This document shows, piece by piece, positions 1-6,223 of a stretch of DNA of 6,551 nt. The notes below the pieces were generated by a model. That model saw nothing but the letters and a program-made list of their open reading frames with translations, did no database searches and was not told the DNA's origin. The translations under genes and the position numbers were made by a program. The DNA is from Sedimenticola sp. GTDB lineage: Bacteria > Pseudomonadota > Gammaproteobacteria > Chromatiales > Chromatiaceae. Position 1 is the stretch's first letter. Every line of letters begins with the position of its first letter. Location: positions 1 to 6,551 of the forward strand of contig JAUUYI010000125.1 of the NCBI GenBank assembly GCA_030590525.1, read 5' to 3'.

Positions 1-344
1 CCACCGGCGGCCTCTTTGCCGAGCGCCCTGGTGCGCAGCGTCGGCGTGCTGATCCCGGTCGTCTCATTGAGGACTGCCTGCGCCTCGGCCGTTCCCTCGG
101 ATGTGTCCAGGAAGCTGTAGGCGGCGCTCTGCATCAGCCCTTGATCGAGCGTGCCTTCCGTCACATCGGTGTATGTCTGGTTGAAAGTGCAGTCTAATAC
201 CGAGGTCGCACAGTTATTCGTCACCGTGACCGCCCCGGTGCCCCATTGATTGAGCACCGACGCTGGTGCGTTTACAGAAAATGCAATCGTGCCCGCCAAC
301 ACCGCGGCGTGGCGCACTGAGAGGAATCTATCGTACTTTTTCAT
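1..344 (-). CDS. Secreted protein of unknown function, N-terminal part only
   Basis: A frame opens at ATG 344-342 on the minus strand and stays open for 114 full codons to the window edge, so the C-terminus is missing. An AAGGA Shine-Dalgarno lies 9 nt before the ATG. Residues 1-28 look like a Sec signal peptide: basic MKKYDR start, hydrophobic AAVLAGTIAFSV core, and an APA or APAS cleavage zone. The mature part is rich in Thr, Ser, Ala and Gly, with two cysteines (C45 and C52) spaced to form a possible disulfide. I do not recognise the family. The low-complexity, beta-rich composition and the patch AAYSFLD are reminiscent of extracellular surface proteins such as PEP-CTERM substrates, but the diagnostic C-terminus lies outside the window, so this is only a guess. 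Coding and export look reasonably secure; function is unknown. Confidence 0.7.
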   Translation of the reverse strand, partial: MKKYDRFLSVRHAAVLAGTIAFSVNAPASVLNQWGTGAVTVTNNCATSVLDCTFNQTYTDVTEGTLDQGLMQSAAYSFLDTSEGTAEAQAVLNETTGISTPTLRTRALGKEAAG

Positions 345-409
345 TGGGATTTGTCCTTGGGTGGTGGCCGTACCGGGTCAATGTATAGAGATTTGCTGTA
401 AGTGGCTAC

Positions 410-497
410 AGGGATGAAAGCTATCAACCGTGCTGTTCTCGCGCTTGGTACACGTTTGCCATAACGTCTGTGAAGTCTCAGCATCTTTTTCATCCCT
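410..497. repeat. 10-bp inverted repeat between the two left-hand minus-strand genes
   Basis: AGGGATGAAA at 410-419 is matched by its exact complement TTTCATCCCT at 488-497, with 68 nt between the arms. The right arm touches the aminotransferase stop codon (497-499, TGA on the minus strand). A second small dyad, CTGTA at 396-400 with TACAG at 407-411, abuts the left arm. There is no T-tract, so this is not a typical intrinsic terminator. It could be an operator for the secreted-protein gene at 344, or chance. Confidence 0.35.
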
Positions 498-1621
498 CAA
501 AGGCATGCGAGCAACCGTTCCCAGGCGGCGGTCAGCTTCTCCCTGGGCGTGTAGAAGTGGGGCGAGAAGCGGATACCGCCACCCCGGGCGGCACAGATCA
601 CACCCTGGCCCATTAGTTTACGATAGACCGCATCCGGGTCGGCCCGATCCGGCCGAAAAGTGACAATACCGGAGCGACGAGTGCGTTCAGGGTCGGACAA
701 CAGGGTAATACGGTCACGGTTCGCCTCGATCAAATCAAACAGCAGATCCGTGCTTTCCAGAATACGTCTTTTGATTGCATCCACACCCACCTCTTCGATC
801 AGGCTCAGGCTGGCAGAGAGACCGTGGATGCCCAGCATATTGGGGCTGCCGCATTCGAAGCGGGTCCCGGTGGGGGAGGGTGCCCAATCCGGATTGTCGA
901 ATTCCCCCGGCTTCTCCAGCATATGCCAGCCGTACTGATGGAGTCGCAGGGACTCTCTGATCGCCTGCCGGGTATAGAAGAGGGCAACCCCCTCCGGGCC
1001 GAGCATCCACTTGTGGCCGTCCGCCACCACGAAATCCGCCTGGACTGCCTGTACATCGAAGGGCAGGGCGCCGAGGCTCTGGATGGCATCGACACAGAAG
1101 CGTATCCCGTTTTCGCGGCAGAATGCACCGATGGGTTCCAGGTCAATGCACAGACCTGAAGCATACTGAACCGAACTGGTGGAGAGCAGACGGGTACGAT
1201 CGTCGCAGCGGGCCAGCAGGGTAGCCTCCGGTGACTCACCGCCGGTGACATCCACCAGCCTTGTTTCAACCCCAATCGATGCCAGTGATTCCCAGACGAT
1301 CCGGTTGGAAGGGAACTCCTGACGAAAGGTCACCAGGTTGTCACCAGGCCGCCAGTCGATCCCGTAGGCAACCACCGAGAGACCCTCTGAGGTGTTCTTC
1401 AGCAGCGATATGTCTGCCACAGAAGGGGCGTTGATCAGTCTCGCCAACTGCTCTCTGAGCCGGGTTTCGACCTCCAGCCAGCGGGGATAATGGCTAGCCC
1501 CCTGATGGAGGTTCTCCCGGGCAAACCGTTCGATCGCCCGGGTGGTCCGCAACGGCCAGGGTGCAACAGCCGCATGGTTGAGATAGATCAGGGATGGGTC
1601 GAGCGGGAACTCTTCCTGCAT
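497..1621 (-). CDS. Class V aminotransferase-fold PLP-dependent enzyme (aminotransferase, desulfurase or lyase; substrate unknown)
   Basis: This 374-residue cytoplasmic enzyme has the class V, fold type I PLP signature. The likely Schiff-base lysine is K204 in DGHKWMLGPEG, preceded by H203. The PLP-pyridine aspartate is D178 in VDAIQSLG. The NTSEG stretch at 76-80 fits the phosphate-binding loop, and the C-terminal GIRFSPHFYTPREKL (349-363) carries an arginine (R351) typical of substrate-carboxylate binding in this family. There is no obvious catalytic cysteine loop of the SufS or NifS type, so desulfurase activity is not supported. Length is normal for the family. I chose ATG 1621-1619 over the longer TTG start at 1666 because AGGAG lies 12 nt upstream of the ATG and homology-like sequence begins after it (FPLDPSLIYLNHAA). 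It stands alone, divergent from the aquaporin gene, so context gives no substrate. Family is secure; reaction is not. Confidence 0.9.
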   Translation of the reverse strand: MQEEFPLDPSLIYLNHAAVAPWPLRTTRAIERFARENLHQGASHYPRWLEVETRLREQLARLINAPSVADISLLKNTSEGLSVVAYGIDWRPGDNLVTFRQEFPSNRIVWESLASIGVETRLVDVTGGESPEATLLARCDDRTRLLSTSSVQYASGLCIDLEPIGAFCRENGIRFCVDAIQSLGALPFDVQAVQADFVVADGHKWMLGPEGVALFYTRQAIRESLRLHQYGWHMLEKPGEFDNPDWAPSPTGTRFECGSPNMLGIHGLSASLSLIEEVGVDAIKRRILESTDLLFDLIEANRDRITLLSDPERTRRSGIVTFRPDRADPDAVYRKLMGQGVICAARGGGIRFSPHFYTPREKLTAAWERLLACL

Positions 1622-1670
1622 GGTTTTTTTTGACTCCTGACAGGGAGGGGTGGGCACCATACTCAACGAC

Positions 1671-1680
1671 GAGTATACTC
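1671..1680. promoter_or_regulatory. Palindrome GAGTATACTC upstream of the aminotransferase gene
   Basis: GAGTATACTC is a perfect 10-bp palindrome lying 50 bp upstream of the minus-strand ATG. It contains TATACT, a 5/6 match to a sigma-70 -10 element on that strand, but there is no convincing -35 element 16-18 bp further upstream. It may be a minus-strand promoter core, a regulator site, or chance. Confidence 0.25.
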
Positions 1681-1694
1681 CGTGCCTTCGCAGG

Positions 1695-1746
1695 GTGCCC
1701 GGTTTACCGGGAAACTCGAGCAGAACTATAACCTGTTTCCGGGCAC
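1695..1746. promoter_or_regulatory. Cluster of CCGG-centred inverted repeats over the aquaporin promoter
   Basis: Three related elements are visible. GTGCCCGG (1695-1702) pairs perfectly with CCGGGCAC (1739-1746). CCCGG (1698-1702) and CCGGG (1707-1711) form a tight dyad around TTTA. CCGGGAAAC (1707-1715) and GTTTCCGGG (1735-1743) are near-complementary, 8 of 9. The candidate -10 element lies between the outer arms. This pattern fits an operator for a dimeric repressor or activator, but no cognate regulator gene is in the window. Confidence 0.35.
1703..1732 (+). promoter_or_regulatory. Candidate sigma-70 promoter for the aquaporin gene
   Basis: TTTACC (1703-1708, 4/6 to the -35 consensus) and TATAAC (1727-1732, 5/6 to the -10 consensus) are separated by 18 bp. 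Transcription would begin near 1739, giving a leader of about 28 nt that contains the Shine-Dalgarno. The -35 hexamer lies inside the CCCGG-TTTA-CCGGG dyad, so a regulator bound there would block polymerase. This is a by-eye prediction. Confidence 0.4.
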
Positions 1747-1767
1747 ACTATATTAAGGGGAATTTGA

Positions 1768-2499
1768 ATGTCTTTGAGCAAACGTTCCGCAGCCGAATTC
1801 ATCGGCACATTCTGGCTGGTATTGGGCGGCTGTGGCAGTGCAGTCCTGGCGGCGGGGTTTCCCGCTGTGGGAATTGGCCTGCTCGGGGTATCCCTGGCAT
1901 TCGGACTGACGGTGCTCACAATGGTCTATGCCATCGGGCACATCTCCGGTTGCCATCTGAATCCTGCGGTCTCCGTCGGCCTGGCGGTGGGTGGCCGTTT
2001 CAAATATGGGGATCTTCCCGCCTACATCATCGCCCAGGTGCTCGGCGCCATCGTGGCCGCCTATCTGCTCTTTTTTATCGCCAGCGGAACCGCCGGTTAT
2101 GACCTGGCAGTCAACGGGCTCGCCGCCAACGGCTATGGGGAGCATTCGCCAGGCAAGTACAATATGATGGCGGCCCTGGTCACCGAGGTAGTGATGACCG
2201 CCATGTTCCTGTTCATCATCCTCGGCGCGACGGACAAACGCGCCCCCGCAGGGCTGGCCGGTATCGGCATCGGTCTCTCGCTGACCCTGATTCACCTGAT
2301 CAGTATACCGGTGACCAACACCTCGGTGAATCCGGCCCGCAGTACCGGGCCGGCCCTCATCGTCGGCGATTGGGCTGTTTCTCAGTTGTGGCTCTTCTGG
2401 CTGGCCCCGATCGCAGGGGCGATCATTGCCGGTATCGTATACCGTTTCTTCGAGACGACGGATGAACCGCAGGAGATCGAGAAGCTGGGTGGCGTCTGA
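1768..2499 (+). CDS. aqpZ: Aquaporin Z-type water channel
   Basis: This inner-membrane water channel of the MIP family has 243 residues, close to E. coli AqpZ. Both pore asparagine motifs are present: NPA at 65-67 (HLNPAVS) and NPA at 188-190 (SVNPARS). The aromatic/arginine selectivity filter matches that of AqpZ (F45, H176, T185 and R191), which predicts a water-selective pore rather than a glycerol facilitator. The blocks [29 protein letters not shown] and [19 protein letters not shown] are nearly identical to the E. coli protein. Six membrane segments and two half-helices fit the hydrophobicity. The acidic C-terminal tail ([16 protein letters not shown]) is slightly longer than in E. coli. 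AAGGGG at 1755-1760 lies 7 nt before the ATG, making the start secure. It appears monocistronic. Confidence 0.97.
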   Translation: MSLSKRSAAEFIGTFWLVLGGCGSAVLAAGFPAVGIGLLGVSLAFGLTVLTMVYAIGHISGCHLNPAVSVGLAVGGRFKYGDLPAYIIAQVLGAIVAAYLLFFIASGTAGYDLAVNGLAANGYGEHSPGKYNMMAALVTEVVMTAMFLFIILGATDKRAPAGLAGIGIGLSLTLIHLISIPVTNTSVNPARSTGPALIVGDWAVSQLWLFWLAPIAGAIIAGIVYRFFETTDEPQEIEKLGGV

Positions 2500-2501
2500 A
2501 T

Positions 2502-2515
2502 GCCTGGAAACAGGC
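2502..2515 (+). terminator. Small GAAA-loop hairpin just after the aquaporin stop
   Basis: GCCTG, GAAA, CAGGC forms a 5-bp stem closed by a GNRA tetraloop, starting 2 nt after the stop codon. A second weak stem (CTGCC 2521-2525 with GGCAG 2533-2537) follows. No U-tract follows either, so neither is a standard intrinsic terminator. They may protect the mRNA 3' end or act with Rho. Confidence 0.25.
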
Positions 2516-2586
2516 CGTTGCTGCCAATCCCGGGCAGAAGCCTCCACCGCCACCCTGGGGTCAATACCATTAACTTATAAAATTAG

Positions 2587-2616
2587 TGTAGGGTGGGCAC
2601 GGTTTGTGTGCCCACC
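2587..2616 (+). repeat. REP-like unit, left copy
   Basis: A TGTAG head is followed by a GGTGGGCAC / GTGCCCACC stem around the loop GGTTTGT. It is the forward member of the pair. The loop differs in sequence from that of the right copy, so the two units are not simple copies of each other. Confidence 0.75.
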
Positions 2617-2642
2617 GTTTCCGCGCATGACTCAAGCATTCT

Positions 2643-2672
2643 GGTGGGCACAAACAACGTGCCCACCCTACA
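2643..2672 (-). repeat. REP-like unit, right copy in reverse orientation
   Basis: The same 9-bp stem lies around the loop AAACAAC and ends in CTACA, so the head points right. A head-out pair of opposite REP units is the arrangement expected of a bacterial interspersed mosaic element. Confidence 0.75.
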
Positions 2673-2709
2673 GGGTGATCCGTCGGCGTTAATGGCATTG
2701 CCCCTGGGG

Positions 2710-2823
2710 TATGCCGCCGGGGGCGCCACATAGGATGCCACCGGGTGCTCCTTCCTGGATAGGTCCTCCCGGTTCGCGGCGCCGCAGACAGGGGACCATT
2801 GGTACTGTAGAGGCTTCAACGCA
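2710..2823. other. Non-coding leader upstream of the envelope operon
   Basis: This stretch sits between the palindromic element and the hydrolase start codon. I see no convincing -35/-10 pair, no riboswitch-like fold and no credible small ORF. GTAGAGG at 2807-2813 is the likely, rather weak Shine-Dalgarno, 10 nt before ATG 2824. The operon promoter therefore remains unlocated. Confidence 0.4.
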
Positions 2824-4167
2824 ATGGTAAGCGCATCGTTCTTGTGTTTGTTTCTTTCATACCCTGCAGGTCGGGTCGTTACGTTCTCCCGGATTGGACG
2901 AGTGCGCAAACTCTCTGCCGGCCTGCTGCTGCTTGGCATCTGGCTGTTACCCGGCCCGCTCTGGGCCTACGACTATCCGATCGAAGACCCCTACGCCGCG
3001 ACGATTATCGGCACTCCGGAACCGCTGCGCGCCAGACTGCCGGAGAAAATCCCGCTGGAGACGCGCACCCTGCCCAGTCCCGAGGGCAGATCGATACCGG
3101 ATGTGGTCTCCTACAATGCCGACCTGAACTATTCTGTGGCATTGCAGCCGGGCAGGGCGCCATTGATCTTCATCATTGCCGGGACCGGTGGTCTGCATAA
3201 CACCGGCAGTAATCTGCTGTTGATGCGCGCTTTCTATCAGGCCGGTTTTCACGCGGTGGGCCTTACCTCACCCAGCCATCCGGAGTTTGTGATCGCCGCC
3301 TCGAGCACCAGCGTCCCAGGGCAGATGTACAACGATGCGGAGGACCTCTACCGGGTGATGCAGGCGATCAGGTCTGATCTTGGAAAAGGGGTGAAGATCA
3401 GCAGTTTTTCCGTTACCGGCTACAGCCTGGGGGCGGCCAATGCCGCCTTCATCGGCAAGCTCGATACCCGGCAACACGCCTTCGATTTCAGAAGGATCCT
3501 CCTGATCAACCCGCCATATTCCCTGTATAACTCTATGTCCAAGCTGGACCGGATGTTGAATAACATCCCGGGAGGGCTCGATAACTTCAACACCTTCTTC
3601 CAGAAACTGCTGCAACGCGTGTCAACAGCCTACAAACGATCGGACTCTGTGGAATTCAACGAACAACTGATCTATGCGGCGTTCAAGGATGACCCGCCGA
3701 CGGGTGAGCAGCTGGCAGCAATCATCGGGATGGCCTTCCGTCTGATGTCCGCCAACATGATCATCACCGCGGACGTGATGACCGACTTCGGGCTGATCAA
3801 ACCCTCCAACGTCACTTTATCCAAGCTCACCGCTGTAGAGCCATACTTCCAGGTGGCGCTGCGACTCAACTTCACCGATTACTATCACGAATTCTTCTAC
3901 CCTTTCTACAAGCGGCGTGACCCGAAGTTGACCCGGGAGTCCCTTGCGGAACTCTCCAGCCTGGAGGCGATCGGTGACTACCTGCGCACGGCAGAGAATG
4001 TGGGGATGGTGGGCAACCAGGATGACATCATCCTGTTACGGGGAGAGATCGACAAGCTGAAGGCGCTGTTCGGGGAGCGGGCCAGGATCTATCCACGCGG
4101 TGGCCACCTGGGGAATATGGCCCAGCATGAGACGCTCGGCTACATCGTCGCGTGGTTCAAGCCATGA
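2824..4167 (+). CDS. Exported alpha/beta-hydrolase-fold protein (lipase/esterase-like)
   Basis: The 447-residue protein has a likely periplasmic alpha/beta hydrolase domain. The nucleophile elbow is GYSLG at 199-203 (S201). An oxyanion-type AGTGG stretch follows a hydrophobic strand at 113-123 (PLIFIIAGTGG). The acid is probably D400 or D401 in GNQDDIILLRG, and the histidine is H428 in YPRGGHLG, so a full triad is present in order. The segment between about 235 and 390 is a large helical insert that would form a lid. A signal peptide sits at about 27-48 (VRKLSAGLLLLGIWLLPGPLWA) with cleavage before YDYP. From ATG 2824 the n-region is unusually long with a second hydrophobic patch; GTG 2902 would give a standard signal peptide but has a poor Shine-Dalgarno. 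It overlaps the MlaA gene by 4 bp, which suggests a lipid or ester substrate in the envelope. I do not recognise a named family. Confidence 0.8.
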   Translation: MVSASFLCLFLSYPAGRVVTFSRIGRVRKLSAGLLLLGIWLLPGPLWAYDYPIEDPYAATIIGTPEPLRARLPEKIPLETRTLPSPEGRSIPDVVSYNADLNYSVALQPGRAPLIFIIAGTGGLHNTGSNLLLMRAFYQAGFHAVGLTSPSHPEFVIAASSTSVPGQMYNDAEDLYRVMQAIRSDLGKGVKISSFSVTGYSLGAANAAFIGKLDTRQHAFDFRRILLINPPYSLYNSMSKLDRMLNNIPGGLDNFNTFFQKLLQRVSTAYKRSDSVEFNEQLIYAAFKDDPPTGEQLAAIIGMAFRLMSANMIITADVMTDFGLIKPSNVTLSKLTAVEPYFQVALRLNFTDYYHEFFYPFYKRRDPKLTRESLAELSSLEAIGDYLRTAENVGMVGNQDDIILLRGEIDKLKALFGERARIYPRGGHLGNMAQHETLGYIVAWFKP

Positions 4168-4955
4168 ATGGGAAACAACAGGAGGAGGGGAGAGGGAGCC
4201 ATTACCCCGGGTCGCTGCTTTGGGCACTGCTGGCGATGATTGTTCTGGCCGGCTGCAGTACGACACCGGCGGTGCAGTCGGGGGAAGAGCCAAAAGAACC
4301 GATCTTTTCCGCCAGTCGTCTGCTCAGCTCCGACGTGAAATCGCCAACCGATATCCATGACCCTCTGGAGGGGTTCAACCGGGGCATGTATGAGTTCAAT
4401 TACGGCTTCGACAGGTACATCTTTCTGCCGGTGGTTGCCGGTTACCAGAGGGTAACCCCGGAGGTTGCCCAGCAGGGCGTACATAACTTCTTCAACAATC
4501 TGCTGGATCTGAAAACACTGATCAATCAACTATTCCAGCTCAAAGGAGGTCCGGCCCTCAAGACCTTCAGTCGCATGGGCTGGAACACTACCTTGGGCCT
4601 GCTTGGGGTGATAGACGTCGCCAGCTCCTTCGATATCCCGCGTTATCAGGAGGACTTTGGCCAGACGCTGGGGCACTATGGTGTCGGTCCCGGCCCCTAT
4701 CTGGTACTGCCTCTGCTGGGGCCCTCCAACCTGCGGGATGGGACGGGGCTGGTGGTGGATTCCATGATATTCAGCGCCATCGACCCGTTGCGCCTTGACG
4801 GGCACATACAGCGCCAGATCGTCTACTATGGGTTGAATGCGATCGATCAGCGTGCCCACATCGACTTTCGCTACCATCAGACGGGCTCGCTGTTCGAATA
4901 TGACCTGATTCGCATGCTCTACCAGGCCAAACGCGAGCTGGAAATAGAAAAGTAG
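4164..4955 (+). CDS. mlaA: MlaA (VacJ) family outer-membrane lipoprotein, phospholipid transport
   Basis: MlaA sits in the inner leaflet of the outer membrane and extracts mislocalised outer-leaflet phospholipid, handing it to periplasmic MlaC and the MlaFEDB complex. Here the 263-residue protein has a lipoprotein signal with lipobox LAGC (C31), and Ser at +2 favours outer-membrane sorting. Family landmarks are DPLEGFNRGMYEFN (66-79), the NTTLGLLGVIDVAS stretch (141-154), and GQTLGHYGVGPGPYLVLP (166-183) followed by GPSNLRD. Length is typical. I chose ATG 4164 because it gives an ATGA overlap with the hydrolase stop and implies translational coupling; GTG 4152 in the same frame would lie inside the hydrolase gene. 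The n-region (MNGKQQEEGRGSHYPGS) is long and charged for a lipoprotein. No mlaC or mlaFEDB gene is nearby, so this copy is separated from the pathway's usual transporter genes. Confidence 0.95.
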   Translation: MNGKQQEEGRGSHYPGSLLWALLAMIVLAGCSTTPAVQSGEEPKEPIFSASRLLSSDVKSPTDIHDPLEGFNRGMYEFNYGFDRYIFLPVVAGYQRVTPEVAQQGVHNFFNNLLDLKTLINQLFQLKGGPALKTFSRMGWNTTLGLLGVIDVASSFDIPRYQEDFGQTLGHYGVGPGPYLVLPLLGPSNLRDGTGLVVDSMIFSAIDPLRLDGHIQRQIVYYGLNAIDQRAHIDFRYHQTGSLFEYDLIRMLYQAKRELEIEK

Positions 4956-5035
4956 CAGAGGCTCTTGCAAGACTCTCTAATCTCCGCTCCTTATTCCATG
5001 TTCTGAAAATCGGAAATATAACAACAGGGCGATCC

Positions 5036-6223
5036 GTGCTGAAATCAATCTCTCTCTTATTCTGTTGCCTTTTCGTACTCACCGGGCCGGCCAGTGCCAC
5101 GACAGCAGACCCGATCCGGATCGGAATCACGGTCTCCCTGAGCGGCAAATATGCCAACTTCGGTTCGGAACTGCTCAAAGGCATCCAGATGTGGGTGAAT
5201 GATCTCAACGAACGGGGGGCCTTGCTGGGGCGGCCGGTGGAACTGATCCATGAGGACAACTATTCCGATTTGGCGATCTCCACCTACGATTACAAGAATC
5301 TCATTACAGCCAAAAAGGTCGACTTTCTGCTCGGGCCATTCTCTTCCAGCCTGACATTGGGCGCCAGCACCGTGGCAGAAGAGCACCGCATCCCGATGGT
5401 GACGACTGCCGCCTCGGCGACAGAAATCTGGGACCGCGGTTACCGTTACATATTCGGCATGTACACCCCGGCCGATCACAATATGGATCCCACGCTGCAG
5501 CTGGCTTTGGAAAAAGGGCTGAAACGTGTTGCGCTGATCTATGCCGGGGACAACTTTCCCAGGAGCGCGGCCAAGGGCGTGAGAGAGCGAACCAGAGAAC
5601 TGGGGCTGGAGTTGGTATTCGACCAGGAGTATGACAAGAACTCGCTGCACTTTCGTAACCTGTTGGAGCGGATGGAGCTGGCGGCACCGGAGGTTATCGT
5701 GGTCGAGTCCTACCTGGAGGACTCCCTGGCGTTGATGCGGGATTTCAAGAAAAGCCGACTGGAGCCAAAGGTGATCGCCTTTGGGGGGGCCGCCTCCCTG
5801 CGGGAATTCGGTGCGTCTCTGGGTGAGGATGCAGAAGGCGTGCTTGCGTCAGTCCAGTGGTGGCGCAGCGAGCGCATGCCGGGTGCCCAGGATTTTTCCT
5901 TTCGGTTCAAACGCAAACATGGATACAACGCCGGCTATCAGGCAGCCGCTGGGTACGCAGCAGGCCAGGTGCTGGAGGCAGCTGTCCGGCTGGCGGGCAG
6001 CACCGATCCGGAGCAGGTACGGGAGCAACTCGCAAGCATGAAGTTTCTCTCTCTGCTGGGCCACTATCGGGTGGATGAGACCGGCCGCCAGATCGGCAAG
6101 CCGATCTACGTGATACAGTGGCAGGACGGTGAGCGCCACCTGATCTACCCGTATGATCTGTCCCGTTTCGGTGTTGTTTATCCCTACCGTCCCTTGTCTG
6201 TCCAAGACAGGAGACAGCAATGA
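5036..6223 (+). CDS. Periplasmic ligand-binding protein, LivJ/type I (branched-chain amino acid family)
   Basis: This 395-residue protein has the type I periplasmic-binding fold used by LivJ, AmiC and related ligand receptors. It starts at GTG 5036 with AGGG at 5026-5029, and no other start lies in frame before residue 52. The signal peptide is MLKSISLLFCCLFVLTGPASA with SPase I cleavage after ASA (21). Mature landmarks are PIRIGITVSLSGKYANFG (26-43), GALLGRPVELIHEDNYSD (61-78), LLGPFSSS (98-105) and IPMVTTAASATEIWD (119-133), where small and hydroxyl residues usually contact an amino-acid-like ligand. The C-terminal lobe ends with YRVDETGRQIGKPIYVIQWQDG. No permease or ATPase gene is adjacent. 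It lies 80 bp after mlaA without a clear terminator, so it probably belongs to the same operon. The ligand is unknown; sensing rather than uptake is possible. Confidence 0.92.
   Translation: MLKSISLLFCCLFVLTGPASATTADPIRIGITVSLSGKYANFGSELLKGIQMWVNDLNERGALLGRPVELIHEDNYSDLAISTYDYKNLITAKKVDFLLGPFSSSLTLGASTVAEEHRIPMVTTAASATEIWDRGYRYIFGMYTPADHNMDPTLQLALEKGLKRVALIYAGDNFPRSAAKGVRERTRELGLELVFDQEYDKNSLHFRNLLERMELAAPEVIVVESYLEDSLALMRDFKKSRLEPKVIAFGGAASLREFGASLGEDAEGVLASVQWWRSERMPGAQDFSFRFKRKHGYNAGYQAAAGYAAGQVLEAAVRLAGSTDPEQVREQLASMKFLSLLGHYRVDETGRQIGKPIYVIQWQDGERHLIYPYDLSRFGVVYPYRPLSVQDRRQQ

Larger units (their letters stand above)
2552..2709. repeat. Nested palindromic element: REP-like hairpin pair framed by outer inverted repeats (MITE/BIME-like)
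   Basis: The core at 2587-2672 has perfect 15-bp outer arms, TGTAGGGTGGGCACG (2587-2601) and CGTGCCCACCCTACA (2658-2672). Each half is itself a hairpin with a 9-bp stem and 7-nt loop: GGTGGGCAC/GTGCCCACC at 2592-2616 and again at 2643-2667. An outer layer flanks the core: CAATACCATTAAC (2562-2574) and GTTAATGGCATTG (2688-2700) are complementary at 12 of 13 positions, each bordered by a CCC-T-GGGG block. The centres of the two layers differ by only about 1-2 bp. GTAGGGTGGGC-type repeats resemble REP elements mobilised by RAYT transposases; that family link is recollection, not a search. There is no ORF in it and no clear target duplication. Confidence 0.85.

Noticed and set aside
805..1275. 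A 156-codon frame on the minus strand within the aminotransferase gene
   Set aside because: It is an out-of-frame reading of the same strand, with Ser/Pro/Arg-rich composition typical of shifted GC-rich codons. The aminotransferase frame carries all motifs.
1622..1666. TTG 1666 as the aminotransferase start
   Set aside because: The extra 15 residues (MSMVPTPPCQESKKT) look non-homologous, and the ATG at 1621 has an AGGAG site upstream.
1753..2553. A 266-codon open frame on the minus strand opposite aqpZ
   Set aside because: It is antisense to a secure aquaporin gene, and its translation is a low-complexity Gln/Asp/Gly/His-rich sequence with no domain. It is a shadow of GC-rich codons.
2592..2616. 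Left REP-like hairpin as an intrinsic terminator of aqpZ
   Set aside because: The stem is strong but no U-tract follows, and it is part of a larger symmetric repeat that better explains it.
2583..2939. A 118-codon minus-strand frame across the palindrome and hydrolase start
   Set aside because: It reads through the palindromic element and a signal-peptide coding region, with no ribosome site and no recognisable sequence.
5017..5022. TATAAC as a -10 element for the binding-protein gene
   Set aside because: There is no -35 match at 16-18 bp, and transcription would start about 7 nt before the GTG, removing or crowding the Shine-Dalgarno. Read-through from mlaA is simpler.
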